DNA of 64,000 nt from Phoronis australis (taxonomy: Eukaryota; Phoronida; Phoronidae), in contig NMRA01000116.1 of the NCBI GenBank assembly GCA_002633005.1, positions 280,474 to 344,473 on the forward strand, given 5' to 3'. Of this stretch, positions 25,301 through 40,300 are shown piece after piece. Made by a program: the position numbers and the translations under genes. Numbering within the stretch: position 1 is the stretch's first letter; every line of letters begins with the position of its first letter. The notes under the pieces were generated by a model. That model worked only from the letters and a program-made list of their open reading frames with translations, made no database searches and was not told the origin of the DNA.

Positions 25301-28300
25301 TAAACGTACCAATAAGATTGGTCACGGTGTATGAAAGGATGACATTGACTTTTTGACGTTGAAAAGTTAGAAAATCAAGACAATTTTTCATGTTTTTATT
25401 TTTAGTTTTTTTTACTTTTTGCAAAAAATAGATGATTTTTCGATTTTGTGGAGAAAATGAAAATCAAAACACTACTTACATTTTTCATTTTCTACTTTTC
25501 TACATATCTGTTGCAAAGTGCAGATTTCAGAACAATTTTGAAAAACGGCTGACTCAGACTTCTTCCTTTACACACATTTCTGATAGGTGAATAAGGGAGG
25601 ACGAAGCAACCCGCTCAACTCTTCGGGATGTCAATCAAAAACAAATTTCATAGCCGACCAATCAGATGGAAGCATCGGTCCTGACCACTGATAAGTCAGG
25701 CGCTCATGGTTTTAGAAAGAACAATTGCAACTTTGTATACTGTGGATGCTATCATGTCATGGGGTTGTTTGATTTCTGACAATATCAAAAACAACTTTTT
25801 CCCAAGTTCATTTGTGGAATCGCAGATCGAGATGGATGGATGGGGATGGTTGCAACAAACACTGCTAGCATGAGATTTCTTCATAAATTTTCCTAGTTCC
25901 ATGGGATGCACAATGAGATCAAAATACTGTAGTGTTAAAAACCATGAAAAATATTTTTTTTCATTGGCTTATCGTACTAACCAGTGACACAACAGCATTG
26001 ACCATTGGTTAACACTGTGTAGAAACTGACATTCAAAAAAAACATAGGTGATTTTGATTTTCAGAACTCTGCTTCACAGGTGAACAGGAAAAATAAAATT
26101 GCCTCGATTTTTGAAATACGGAATGTAAGTTGCAATTTGAGTCTCGATTTTAACAAATCAATAATTGGCTCAATTTTATAATTTTCAATTTTTGAATTTT
26201 CAGATTAAATGAAAAATGAATATTAAAAATGGTTCAACTTTCAAATTTTTAAATTTCATTTTGAAAGAAAATTCAATTTGGTCCTGTCACACACCAATCA
26301 AGATATTTTTAATGAAAACCAACCGGAATCAAGTCGTTCAAATATAATAGTAAAACAAAGAAGAGCTTTCAGTTGAAACATAGCCACAACTGCTGTACCA
26401 TACATTCAAGTAGTAAATAGCTATCCTTTGACAACAAACTTGGACAAACTGTAAAAAAAAATAAAATGTTGGCAACTAATTTTCAGAGCTTTGTGCATTG
26501 TTGAAACAATTTTCAAAAAGCTAGTACCCAACTGCATCTCAAGTTTAGACCATTACTGACTTCATAACAGAAGACCACAATGCCAGAATAACTTCTCTAG
26601 TTTCATGGAGACGTCACATCAAAATCATTAACATGCAGATAAACTAAATGAATGACACAAAAGGTGTGCCTAAATGGAGAACACTCACAGACAAATACCA
26701 CAAGAGTCCCAAATGAAACTACGAGAATCCAGTTTGTTACAAATGGTATTGCCTGAGGACACCAATTTCCGTAACCAGGAGAGAATAACCAAACAGACTT
26801 ATCGAATTTCAAATATTAGGGCCGATAACTTGGAAGTAATGGATTAACCTTTGTATTGATGGTAACTCCAGACTAAATCCTAAGCAAGCTTTTCAATAAT
26901 TGTAATGTGTAATATTAAAATTGACAAAAGACTAAGAATCAATAAATGAGGATCTTAAAATAATAATCTGAACAATAATTACACCTAAGTGACAAGAGGA
27001 AGAATCAAATATTTCTAGACATGATGATATAGAAGTGTTCACACCCATAATTTTTAGAAATATCCTAATACCTTTTCTCACTGTCTGATACTTTGAGCAA
27101 TTCGAGATACGATTCCATTGAAATAATAAAATTGCCACTAGGGGGCACCATGGAAGCCTGACCCTTCCGAAAATCAATGTCGTCGGTGGTCTTTTCAGCA
27201 CAAAATCATCCTTAAAGTGATTTGTTAGATAGAGAACCTAACACCAAAAAATGTACTTGAAAATAATAAAAATGGCAACTAGAGAACCAAGAATAGGCTT
27301 CATCAAATCCATCTGAAAATGACCAGGCGTCGTCGTCTCCTTAATATAAATCTATTTGCCAAATTTCATGAAAACATGTCAAGGAACTTCGAAGATACAG
27401 AGACAACCGGAAAAAATAAAACTGCCACTAGATTAAACTTTGTACCGCTTTAGCCAAGGCATGAACAGACAATACTGCATTCGCCAACTCTGACAGATCT
27501 TGTCATCTACTGAGAATCAGTGAAACCAAATAAGCTTGTGACACACAGGTATTTTACTTTGGAAATATGTTGAACATAAACATAACTCTTACATTCTTTG
27601 AAGGCTCATGATGCTTGCATCCTGTTTTGTAACAAATTTCCAGGCATACCGAGTAAGACTTAGAGAAAAGCAATTTATTGTGGTTAAAAGCTGATGTACA
27701 CAACGGCGTATGGGATGTTAAAACAGTCCGAAGCGCCCGTAAACAAAGATGGCAAGTCATGAATATCATTGCCATAGTAATAATAATGCATGTATAATTT
27801 GTAACAACCTGGGGGAATTCAGTTGAATTTTAAAACTTATCACACAACCAGAAAATCGTAATTCAACCAAAAAATGACATTAAAATGTCTTTTCCTGTAA
27901 AACCTTTCTTTTATTAGTTAGGGTCCAATTGAACACAGGTCAGTCTCTTCCATTTCACTCAGATAATATCTTAGACATATGCTCCCCTGAGTCTTTACAC
28001 TCAATTGTTAGTCACACTGGTGCAAGAGAGGTGCAGCTTCACACATGGGCGCACGAGGCTAAATACGCCAGGTGGACGGTCAGTAGAGGCAATACAAGCA
28101 TTTACATTAGTACTCTACAGGCCATTCTAACTCTTGTGAATTTTGACCGACAACTGAAACAGAGAAATATGTAGAAATTTCTCAGCAAACTTATACTAAA
28201 ACCTACTAATGTATATACATAAGGTCTAATACATACAACTCACCATTCACAGTGTGATATGCAACAATGCACTTCACTGCTGGACTGACCTCTTGTGATA

Positions 28301-31300
28301 CATATTCTCCGATACCTCATCAATCATTCGCCAAATCATTTCCTGGAGAGTTCTACGAACTAAAATAGGTTTACCCAATTGATTTCCACCACCCCGTTAA
28401 ATCCCACCTGTTGCCTGACAGCCATCCTCACAAGTCACACTACCCCTCAATGACATTTACCTAAACTACATTCAATTACATACGTCAACTTACGTTATCA
28501 GATAAATCTTCAGCTTTCACAAACTCAACAGATCCTTGTACAATTGGTTTCTCAGCTACTACAGGTGTTGTCGAATTCTTTCTCTTACGCTCATGCTTAC
28601 AAAAAGCATTATCATGGAGAGTCCCATCCTCAGAAGCAGGCATGTTGCTGGTTGTCAAGTCGTGAGTCTCACACATACAGTCACAGCAGACTAATCTATT
28701 TAATCGCGATGGTACACTGTATAAACGTATCACACTCCACTCTTTTGATACCGCTTAATGTCACGCAGTATAAAGAACATTTGTGTACCAACTCATAGCT
28801 TAACAAAATATTCTAAGTAGTGCCTATGGATACCTGTACAATAGGCCTCAAGACACACATTGCATTCAGGTTAACCTTAACAATTTTACCACGTCATTTA
28901 TGCATACGTCTCTGAATGCCTCATTAATTAAGTTAAATCTAGTGACAAGTTTAGAAAAGAGTGTAATGCCACTAAAACGACGCTGACAATGCAGTATTTG
29001 AATGGAGTTATGTAAAAAACAAACACTATCAAAACCTTACAGGCGAAATGAAGGGTTGTATTGTAGTATTGTAGAAGGGATTTGATTTCATGAATGTGTG
29101 TGTTAGATCTGTTTAATTGCATATCAGTACAGAGGCTTATCTGCAGGGCAAGCACAATATTGTATACTTAATACTGAAGGGTATACTCTTGTTAAAGCAA
29201 GGGTATACTCTTGTTAAAGCATGGGTTGGTTTCTATAGACACAGCCCCACCCACTGACTAGTTTCAAGATATCTCCATTGTGCTATCTTACTTCGAGTCC
29301 CTACTCATAACATAATCTACCAAGACGCACTAGAAACAGATTGTCACTAACTGACACCAACGTACTCAAACCAAAAAAATATGTTAAAAAGCTTTGATAC
29401 TTTATCATCAGATTTCAATTCATTTGATCACTTTAAAAGATTTTGTGTATTGCTACATTACAAGAGCTATTCTTACATCCTGAACAACAAACTAGACAAG
29501 AATTTGCACTAAATATAATCAAATCTATGCCTCTACCTGACAGACAGTGTCGTAAAAAGTGGGGTGTCACAACTGGATCCATGTTTGGTTTACAAAAATA
29601 TTTTCCCCATATTCATTTGCCAATTACCCGCAATTTTTCCACCAACTCTAGTTCATTATCATGATTTGCCTAAATAATAAATATAATCATGGTAATAATG
29701 AATGATGTTCGATAATAATTTCGTAGTCTTTAGAAATAATTAAAATCTCACAGCTGAGACATTTTCGTTAACTTCATCAATTGATTGACACATTAAAGGT
29801 GCAGGCTTGCATTTTCGAGATCAAAAAAACAGGATTATTGCCTGATGTCATTTTGACTTCTTGAAGTTATCAGATTTGAGTTATAAAACAACATCTATGA
29901 TTTTGAGATTTAATTACAACTCAGCAAGTCATCCATGACTTTACCAGTTCAAGCTGCATTTCGACTCGTTCATTTGGCTAGAAACAAATATCGAATAATT
30001 CCTCTCACTCTCATAAATTGCTTAGTAATATTCCTTACTCCGACAGGATTCTGTTTCTGTTACATGATAAGGGAAATAGAATCCTGTCAGGGTAAGGAAT
30101 GATGAGAACAATTTTATGAGAGTAAAAGCTTTAATATGATTTTTGTTTTAACAATCTAAACAGAGCAAACTGCTGCTCTAAATTATGCTTAAAACACTTT
30201 GCCATTCAATGAATTGGGATTAGCTCCGCCAGCGTTGGATTCAAAAGGTACCCACTTGACCATACTAGCTAAAACTATAATCCGTCTTTCCCAAAAACAG
30301 AATCTAAGGCATATTTAATTCCTGTTTAATGACAACAAAGGTTGTTTACTTTACAGCGACACTCCTTTAACTTGCAAGTGTGGTTATAGGTAACTAGCCT
30401 CATAATTATTCTTATTTGCACAAGTGCCTAGCAACATGAGATAAAACTTCTATTTGAGAGGTTGTTTCAGACAAGAAGGTGAAAGTGGTGACGAACCGGA
30501 GCAACCTCATAATTTTTAGTTTTGAAAGACAGGAAAGTATGATATTGAAAAACCTACTGTAGGAATATTTTTCACACAAGTGTTACGAAAAAGGTTCTAT
30601 GAACTAAAGCCAAGTATTGTACAGTCACAATGTATGCTGAATTGTTTACTTAATAAATTTTGAAAAACAAAGAAATTCACACAAAAAGTACCAGTTACAT
30701 CAGTTAGAAAATGCACATCATCATACAATTTTTCAAGGAAATGAAAATATTCAATCAGACATTTCTGAACAATTAAAGTTACTGTAACTCTATGTTATCT
30801 CTGGTATCTACTGCATGATTATCTACAAGACTGTAGCGACATCTATAGTTAAGCACTAAAACTACTGGAATCATTAAAAGTGCTAGTTGAGTTACTGGCA
30901 AACAAGCACGTACAACTGGCCATTCAATGAGATCATTCAGACAAAGATGAAAGAATAAGTAAAAGAACAAGTCTACTCATCCACAAGTAATCACTAGGCC
31001 AGGTGAAAAATAACCCAAAATTATTTTTTTGACATTTTCTATTTTACTTTTGTGCAAACTCAAAATAAGTGTCTATTATTCTATGCTCGGTTACAGAATG
31101 CCAATACGTGGATAACTTTCTAATCCTATTTTGCACTTGATGACCCCAGCAGTAAAGCTAAATGTTCAAGTCTGAACTCAAAACTTTGAGTTTTTACTGA
31201 TAAATGGTGTGAATATAGGGGTCATCAAGAGCAAACATGATCTAGAAACTCTTACACCAATATGTGCTCAAGCACAGACCTATAGACACTAGTCTTGAGT

Positions 31301-34300
31301 TCGCACAAAAGTGGAACACGAAAATGCCAAATATAATTTCGAGTTCAATTTTGAGTTTTGAGTACAAAGGTTAGACTCGAGCGATATCACACATTCCTTC
31401 CCAACAAAAAGTGTAATTTCGAGGCAAAATTAACACAGATTGGTGAGAGATGCAATATTAATTTGAAAGAAACACCTGTACTCACCGTTTTTGCCTTAAT
31501 TTCTTTCTCAACCCTTGACTTGGCATTTTCCAATTCATGAATTGTCTCGTCTAAAATAGCCTTCTCTTTCTCCCTAAAATCAACAAAAAATAATTGTCAT
31601 AACTCAAGAAAGAGGCATCGTCTTCAACCAAAATTAGCTGAATCCTAGCTTCACCATACACAAAGCATGAAATGCCTATAAAACTGCTTATTCAATGGCA
31701 TAGCATTTTCGGAAATCAACAAGACCTTTGAATTACCTATTTAACTTGGCTTATTGAGTGCCCGGGAGGGGGGGGCTCCATTATTTTCATGGGGATGGAG
31801 TACTGGGAAATTGAGGTATCCAACTCTTTACTGAGTCAGCACTATAGTATAAATATCTAATCTGGCTTTTCAAGAGTTATCATGATTAAAAAGAACTCAA
31901 TTGGTTTATTTGAAATAAAAACACTTTGAACAAGTCTTACTAACACACCAAACTTCAATAGAATTTGAAACCCTTACGTAGAATTCTGTTGCAAATGATA
32001 CTTTTGTAGAATTAAGAGATGAATAGGTCAGGTTAGGTGGGGCTGTGAAAAATCTACCCCCCACAGCTAAGCTGCAATGACCCATATGTACCACTTTGAT
32101 AAGTTGAGCTGAGGTTGTAAGCAGAAAAGCAGTCCTAACTGGCGAAAACCATGAACTCTACAGGCCAAAGTATTTATAGTATCCCTTACCATAGGTTAGT
32201 CAAGTTTTAGTCATATTTTAGTCACATATTACAAGAAATCTCTTCTACACAGTAAACAATAGCTGAGTCATCTGGGAAGGAAAATTCAAGTTACACCAAA
32301 ATTTACAAGGCATACAATAACATATTACTAAGACTTCATCTATAATTTATTTTTTATTTATTTACTTATTAACTTCTTTAAAAGACTGGGTGACCACTTC
32401 AGTGAATACACTGATTTTCAAGTGGGTCCAGTCAGAAATAATTACGTGAAGTAACATACAGACAGCTATGTACAATTAGATTGAAAAGATTAATAAATAA
32501 AGTAAATTAGTATATAAATTAATGAGTATATACAATTGGATAAATAAATAAGATAAAACAGAGTAAAATAATGAGCTGAGGCTTACAGTCCTGAACCACG
32601 CACAAAGTCCCAAAAATTCTATAAAAACAATCTATGATGCTAAAAACCTAAAATATATAAATATTTCAACATGTATATCAACTCCAAGATACAAATTCTG
32701 ACCTTCCACAACCGAGGAGATTTTAAATGTGATGTAATCCTAGCACACTCTGGTGACAACAAACGTTAATTTTTGCTGGTGTTAAAACAAAAAGTAGAAG
32801 ACATGACAAACAGGAACAAGTTTCCAAACACTGCACACCAGTTCTTGAAAGTCAAATCTTCAATTTCTTTATCACTGAATGAAATCTGATTCCCAGAGAG
32901 AACATGGCAAGTCAGTACAACAATAACTTTACACAGTATACCACCCCAATTTCAGAAATGCACAAGTTTACTTAGGTAAGTAAATGAAAACTCATGTTTA
33001 AATCTTCTTATTTTTATAAGTGTCTACATACCATATACTGCAAATATCTTAAGTGTCAAAAAACTGCCTTCTGTCCAAAAAATCGATTTACAGTAAAAAT
33101 TCTTCTTTTTGAAGACACAATATGACAGACAAGTGGTCCATATATTTCATAACACCAAATTTCTTCACAAAAAACCTTCAGTAACATTTCGCTTGGTTGA
33201 TAGCGAGCTTTCTGTGGTGATTTTAAGTCACCAAATAACATTTACCGTATTCGCCCTAGTAAGCGCCCAGGGCGCTTAGAAAAATTCACTTCACTGAGGA
33301 AGGGGGGCGCTTATTATAGTCCAAAAGTAGTTGAAATCTGGTCTCCAAAACAGGCGAAATTGTAAGCTAGAATTCATCAAATTTACGCTCTGTGACGCAC
33401 CTGTAACCTATGACGGATTTGTTACAAAATTGCAGTGCATTGCTATCAAACTTTGTTGTTTTAACAACAAAGTTTAAAAACGATGAGCATTTTTCAGAAA
33501 ATCCCAGTGTCGAAAAATCGCCGGCTGATGCGTCGCTGCCTCACGATTGCGGACAGGTCAACTTGAATTCTTGAACAAAAATAGAGTTTCGACTCAACAA
33601 ATTACCTGAAGTCATCCTTAAGTTTTCAAAATAGCATCCCTAAGTTTTTTAAGTTCCTGTGGAGTCAGGATTAACTGCATTATAAGTCCAAATCTATGCA
33701 AGATCGTAGTCCACAACACGAGAAAAATCTCTGGACAAACACACATGTTGCTGTCACATGTTTGTTTTGAAGTTCGTCTATGTGTGAGAGTGAGCGAGCC
33801 CCTGCATATCATCAGAGTTCATTTGTCAGAGTAAACGCAATGTAACGATCTGGGTGTGCATTGCAACTAAGGAAATTGACACAAGCAGTAAACCAAAACT
33901 TGTTTTATTTAGCACTTGTTGATCTCATCTGCTAAAAAACGCTCGGATATTGTCTTGGTAAGGCCGATGTCATTGAGTTGCCAGGTGACTGGATGCGTAA
34001 CAGTCTAACAGTAATTTCGGGAGATTCGAGGGGTGTAAGGGTGCGGAAGTGTTCACTATTAGTGGGTCATTTTGACCAAAAACACCAATTACGACTAATT
34101 CAATAATTCCTCCTATAAATAACGCGAACATTTTTTACGGTATTAGAAACTTTCGGAAATAAGTGCCATTATTTATTTCTTGCCGATGCTACGCTACCCA
34201 TTTCATGAATAGTTCCCGAAGATTAATCTTCGATGGCAGGTACTTAAATGTAGCGCACACTTCCTGGCCACGTGCTTTTAACTGAACAAAGGTCAAGTTT

Positions 34301-37300
34301 TTATTAGTCTTCGATTTGCAGTTTTCACGTGTACAAAGAAATTTGGATTCCTGCTGAGGGAGAAGATCTGTACGCGAAAGATACAATACAATCCCTTTGA
34401 CAAGTACGCTGCGTCAGTTCTGAAAGGCCAGACCATAATAGGACACGTCCTCGCAAGATCAGCAAAACTTGCATTATTTTTGAAGCACGACGGAAATTTG
34501 AAGTGTATAGTCACGGCTAAATAGCGACACAGCGGCGAGGCTCGTGGTCTACAAATTCCACACACAATGATTTTTTCAGGACTCTCGGATCTTACCGGGG
34601 TTTTCCATAGATAAGCCCACCCGATGAAATGCCCATGGGCATTTATTCGGAAAATTATGCCAAATACACGCCCATGGGCGTTTATTTGGTGTTACAACTT
34701 GTGGCGTCAAATGTCCAGACAGTGTCACGTACTGGTTTGGAAATTTTCCTCTCCACTCAGCGTCAACTTTTTGTCACAAATTCAGTTTCGTAGAGCATTT
34801 ATCATTTATAAAAAGGAACAAGGCGTTGGCGAACTATGCATTTATCAACAAAAAATTTAAAAACGTAATTTTAAGTAAAAGAGTGTCAAGCCAAGCAAAA
34901 CTATGACTTTCCATTTACTAACGCGCTCCCTTTTCCGAATAAACGCCCGGGCGTTAATTTGGTGTTCCTAAAACGCCTGAAAATTTTCATTTTCCAAATA
35001 CACGCTCTTGGGCTTATCTACGGAAATTCCCAGTCGATTGATAAATTGAAGACGTTACTGTAGAATTTTAGATCTGTAGGTAAGGCATTTTTCGCATGTA
35101 CACGACGCTCTTGGACTGGGCGCTTATTTAGGGCAAATACAGTAGTAAAATTTTGAATAATGGTAGCAGCCTGAAGCTTTTAAAAAATTTTCAAAACTAT
35201 GATTTGAGCAATCATCGTTCTCCCAAATTGGAGAAATTTCACGGTAGACCACTAACCACTATGGAATTGGTATCAAATTGTTCTCTAATTGAACACACAG
35301 TTGGCTAACAGTAGGCTGTCACTAGTTGGTGAATAGCCATTGATGACCGATTGTAACAGCTCACTCTCACACTGTTCTGGCTTTGTCAGACAGCCTCATT
35401 ATGTTTGTTATGGTGTAGGACACATCAAAACATGTCAAGACTTAAACATCTCCTTACTTTTCTTAATATATCTTCAGAACCAGTTGGATATGGTCAGTGA
35501 TGACTCATGCGAAGACTTCAAATTAAAACTTATGTTTCAAAAGATGTACAGTAAAATGTCAACAATTGTGGACAAAAAATACCAAAAGTGACTTTCAAAC
35601 TTTTTATTTATTCAGTGTCTTCTCACACTGTTGCGATTGCCAACAATTTGTAAGAACATTGTCTGCTGGTAGCAGTTGTATAAAACTTGAAAATGACGAA
35701 GGAAGAGTTACTTATTTTTTTATGAAAAAGGAAGAAATAAGTGTTCACCATACTGTGTCCTAAATTGATGGTTAGATTTTACCGTGTTATTTTTTGACAA
35801 TTTGGTCACTCTTCTTGTAATGTTTCTGACTTAATGGTTAAATATTTAGCTATCCACGAATTTCTACTAAAGGGTTAGTTTAAGGAATTACTATGGTAAC
35901 CTTAACCTCTGTAACCTTGACCCCTGTATCCTTGACCCCTGTAATATGGCCGTGTCCGGAACAATTGCCTACACAAGGAGACCTCCTTTAACGAGTGGGT
36001 TCCTTTGGGTGAGTCCACTCCCTACGCGAGTGGGTATCGTAATTTTTTGGATGTACCCCGTCATCATAAACATGAAGTAGAGTACCCATTGCCCACGAAC
36101 AGCAGATCTTCCCTCAGAGTTAGGGTTGGGTATCTGCCTGATAGCACACTGTCAGCAGCTCTGCGCAATACTTCAATTTCCTCCGGCTCTTTTTCATGCG
36201 TCTCTGTGGATGGGCACGAGATGTTTTGCAACATCTATAGTCATGGCGCTACTTATTGCCTATCTTTCCAGGGATCATTATTTTTTATTTACCATATTGT
36301 ATTTTCTATCATATAAATGACCTCATTTCGCCAACCTCGGCCTCCTGGTAACGAGCTTGCGATGCTCATATTTTAAATTGGGGCATATGTTAATGAAAAG
36401 ACTGAAATAGGAAGAAATTAGAAGTTAGCTAAACAGGAGCCTTTTCTAATCGTTTTAGAAGGAATATCCCACCAGCTCAGCATGAGGCAGTCGACTAAGA
36501 TAGCCCTTCCTAATCTGTATTTTATCTACTGGTGACTAAAAACAGATATTATATGCCCCCTGGCCTGCACCTGGAGGACCCTAGAAAATGTCCAAATGTG
36601 ATTAACCGGGCAGCATCATATCTCACAAATGGCTGATTGGATTCAAATGAGCTTTCAGATGATAGAGTACACTTTATGCACAGTTCTCTAAAATATTGTT
36701 AGAAACTTTTTATATGTCCCACTTTTGCATAAAGGGCCCTCAAAATAGGACTTTTATAATTTTAGGTGGTGACTCAAAAGTTGCTTAAGATGAAAACAAA
36801 TCATTTAGAAAACTGAAACAATTTGAGACTATGATTTGAAATTTATTTCAAACAAAATTTTGGCTGTGTTATTGACACTATCATTTTGATATGAATGTAC
36901 CTTTCTTTCTCGCTAAAATTTACACCAAAAAACGCGTTCACATAACACAATCTATAGTAGATTGGTACAAAGTGAAAAAATCCAAGTTGTACATGCTCTC
37001 TACTTTCAGAAAATATACCGACTTCCAAAATTTTCAGCACTTGGTTCTCAGGTGTTCAATGGTTGCAGTAGTAGAAACATGACTGTTAGTTACCATACCA
37101 ATCACTGCTAGTGAGTGCTCTCAGAACTTATAATGCATTGCATAATGAAAACAACTCTTCCTAATCTGGATCACTTGGAATCTCCAGGTGCTAAACCCGG
37201 GCATTAACCCGAACGTTTACGGTAAGTTTAATACCCAACTGAATAAGTGCTTTGTTAAAACTGAGAATACCTCTACAATATCTTAAAAACTGTGAAATGG

Positions 37301-40300
37301 TGTCACTTCAAAAACACACCTTACAGTGGAGTTTACAATTGTCCCTGCCCGTAAAATGCTCCGTAAGGTTATATGTAGGACCCTAGGAGGATGTCCAACT
37401 TCATAACATCATATCTCTGAAACAGCTTGTCCGGTTCACATGACAGTTTCACATACTATGGTTCATCCACTGTTTTCCAACACACTGTTAGGAACTGTTT
37501 TTAAAACATTCTACAGTTGCACGAGGGGCTATCAAAAAATTGGACTTGTATGATTTTTATGAAAAAAAATTAAAGTTGCATAAAATGAAAATGAAATGAT
37601 AATTCAGAAAAGTGTAACAGCGTTTTTGAGATTTCATCTTGAACACTTATAACATATGACATTTCCTCGTGTTTTTGATCCTGTTGTTTTGCTACGAAAG
37701 TACTTATCTTTTTTACTAAATTTACGTAAGAGCATGGTCACGTGACCAAATTAATGGCAGATTGGTGTAAAGTCAAAAGTCAAATTCTACGGAATTTCTT
37801 GTTTTAAGAAATATATACTTTTGCTGAGTTAAATTCTAGATTAGATATTTGGCTTGATATTATCTTGTCAATAAGGTCCTATACAACCCTAATCAACAGT
37901 AGATTAGATAATAGACACTCAGGTTTTTCAAAGGTGGTTCAGTTTGATATGTTATGATTGCACTTACCATGGTAGGGTGCAAAAACATGGGCAGATTAGT
38001 AAATAATCTCTAAGACAAACAGCATTACACGGTTAGAGACTAAAGATAAATATGTAACAAATGAGAAAATCCTTGTCTACCAATGGATATTAGTGATGAT
38101 AAATGGGTAAAATTGAAAAAAAAACAGGAATAAGGAATTATGAAATTTTCAATTGTTAAAAATATCATTGTCAACAGGAACATGTTAGGAATAACAAACA
38201 GTAATCAAGAAATAGCGCTGTTCAGCTACTATATCTTCATAAAAAATAATTACAGGTGGTGTGGTACAAGCAAGACATCCAGGTGGGCCAATTGCACAGA
38301 TTAGCTGGAACCATTTTTATGCTTTATTAATACATAGTTAAAACTGAGCTGGAGACCCGACTCAAGGGTGTAGCAGTGTGTCTCAGTGGGACTCAAGGGT
38401 CTAGCAGTGTACTACCCACTGAAAGTCGAACCCATGACGTTGAGTAGAGGCAGTGGACACATATCCCTCTAGGCCACACACTACCTCCTCTCCTATCTCT
38501 TTAGTTAATACCAGAATTATTACATTTACCTGGACTATGAACTCTAATGGATATTCCTTTTAAAAGACGTAATTTCCAACTAGAATTTGTCTATTTTCAA
38601 TTGAAGCCCCTCTGTGCACTATCAACTACTTTCCCAACTAATATTTGAATTCAATGCTTTAAATGAATTACAAATACATTATACGAATGACCGTTATTAG
38701 ATAATAGTAACACTATTGTTTCTGAAGCATTTCTTGAAGGCTGAAATAAATACACTACAAGATCAAAGAGGTTTTCTTAACTTGAACAAATGATTTTAGC
38801 ACATTATTTTGGGACTGACGCAGTATGTAATGCTGATCAAAGAAGCCTATGGCTGATGTGAGTTTTATTACGCAAATAAAATGTCTACTTCACACCTGTA
38901 AGTGTAGAATAGTTGTAGTTAGCTTAACATGCTCAACAGTCAATAAGAAATTTCAAAAACTATGTCGAGGCGAACATGCTAAAAATGAGAGCTCATCAAC
39001 TAACAAGTCAGCAAATAATGAAGCCCAAACTTCATGAGTGTCTTAAAGTTCTTGAAATGTCTAGAAAATACTAAGCTTACCAAAACAAGACAAGAAGGAC
39101 ATACAATTAATTGTACAAGGAAATAATATATACGAATCTATAGACTCATCCAAAGTTGATCTTCGAATCGTTGTGAATGTCCACAACTTCTTAAAATATT
39201 GTCAAATGGAAATTGTTGTATAGAACTTAAAAATGATAAAGCTTTTTTGGGCAAAATGAAAAAATAACATTGAAATTTTACTTTTCTGCCACATTATGTC
39301 TTAAATTGGTAAAATTTTACAGTATTCAAGTCTGATTACATTAGTATTATTTATTTATTTGTGACAGTCAAATTCAAATATTAGATCACCAGTAAACAAA
39401 ATATCAAAGTAACGTTTCTGGTGCTGAAAAACCAATGCAAGACTGATAAGCTAAAAACTGACTGTTATAGAAGCTATCAACACTCAACTCTAGTGCACGG
39501 AAATTATTAAAACATAAATTCTGAGAATGAATTGCATCAACTGATAAAAATCCATGTAAACGATTGGTTTTCTAAAGACTTTTCCTGAAAATATCAATAT
39601 CAAACAACATGGAAAACCAAATACAGTGACCTCTAAAAGTTAACTGATCAAAAATAGATCACTACCTATGTTCAGCTCGTTTCTGTTCCAATAGTTGTTG
39701 TGTCGCTGTATGTAAACTTATCTTTCTACCAGGTGATTTCTGCGCTGCAGATTTTCTGTCCCCACCTACTGCTCTCTTCACCATATTTCTCCACGTGGAA
39801 ACTGTTCTTCTCTCAGCCATTGAAGTGGCTCAATTTTCACACACACAAGTCAGGACAAATGCAAAGTTCAACCATGTTCTTCTCAACACTATTGAACAAC
39901 ACTTGATTTTACAGGCTCCATCTCGATTTGACTTGATTACAAAGAGACAGACGACACCATATCAGCCCATATCTTTAACAGATAATTCAATTGAACTGGA
40001 TTCAATAATCGACATCCTTGAAATCCTCCACTGTCTGTGCATCAATAGAAATCACAGTCGCACAGTCCGCCAACACTAGAACCACACTGCATAACATAAC
40101 CTAATACTCACTTAAATATTATCAATTAAAAAATGGGTGTTTCCAGAACATGAAAGTTGTGTATACTGATAAATTCTAAGGATTAAAAAATTTTACAATT
40201 CCAGTCGTTTTAGGGGGGTCATCTGAAATTGATAATATTTTAAACCCCTATTTAAACAAAGTATGAAATTTTAGATTAACTCATCCACATTGCTCTAAAT

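Larger units (their letters stand above)
22986..28493. other. Intronic stretch of the CAP-Gly gene
   Basis: It contains one palindromic MITE (24953-25059) and a CTCF-core repeat cluster (27040-27430). The rest is AT-rich unique or decayed sequence. Small open frames here (for example on the minus strand at 24560-24748 and 26603-26812) lack splice context or recognisable similarity, and I do not call them genes. Confidence 0.5.

Noticed and set aside
28644-28733. Upstream extension of the exon at 28643-28494
   Set aside because: The open frame continues to 28733, but the first codon there is GTG rather than ATG, and no convincing acceptor exists in the needed phase.
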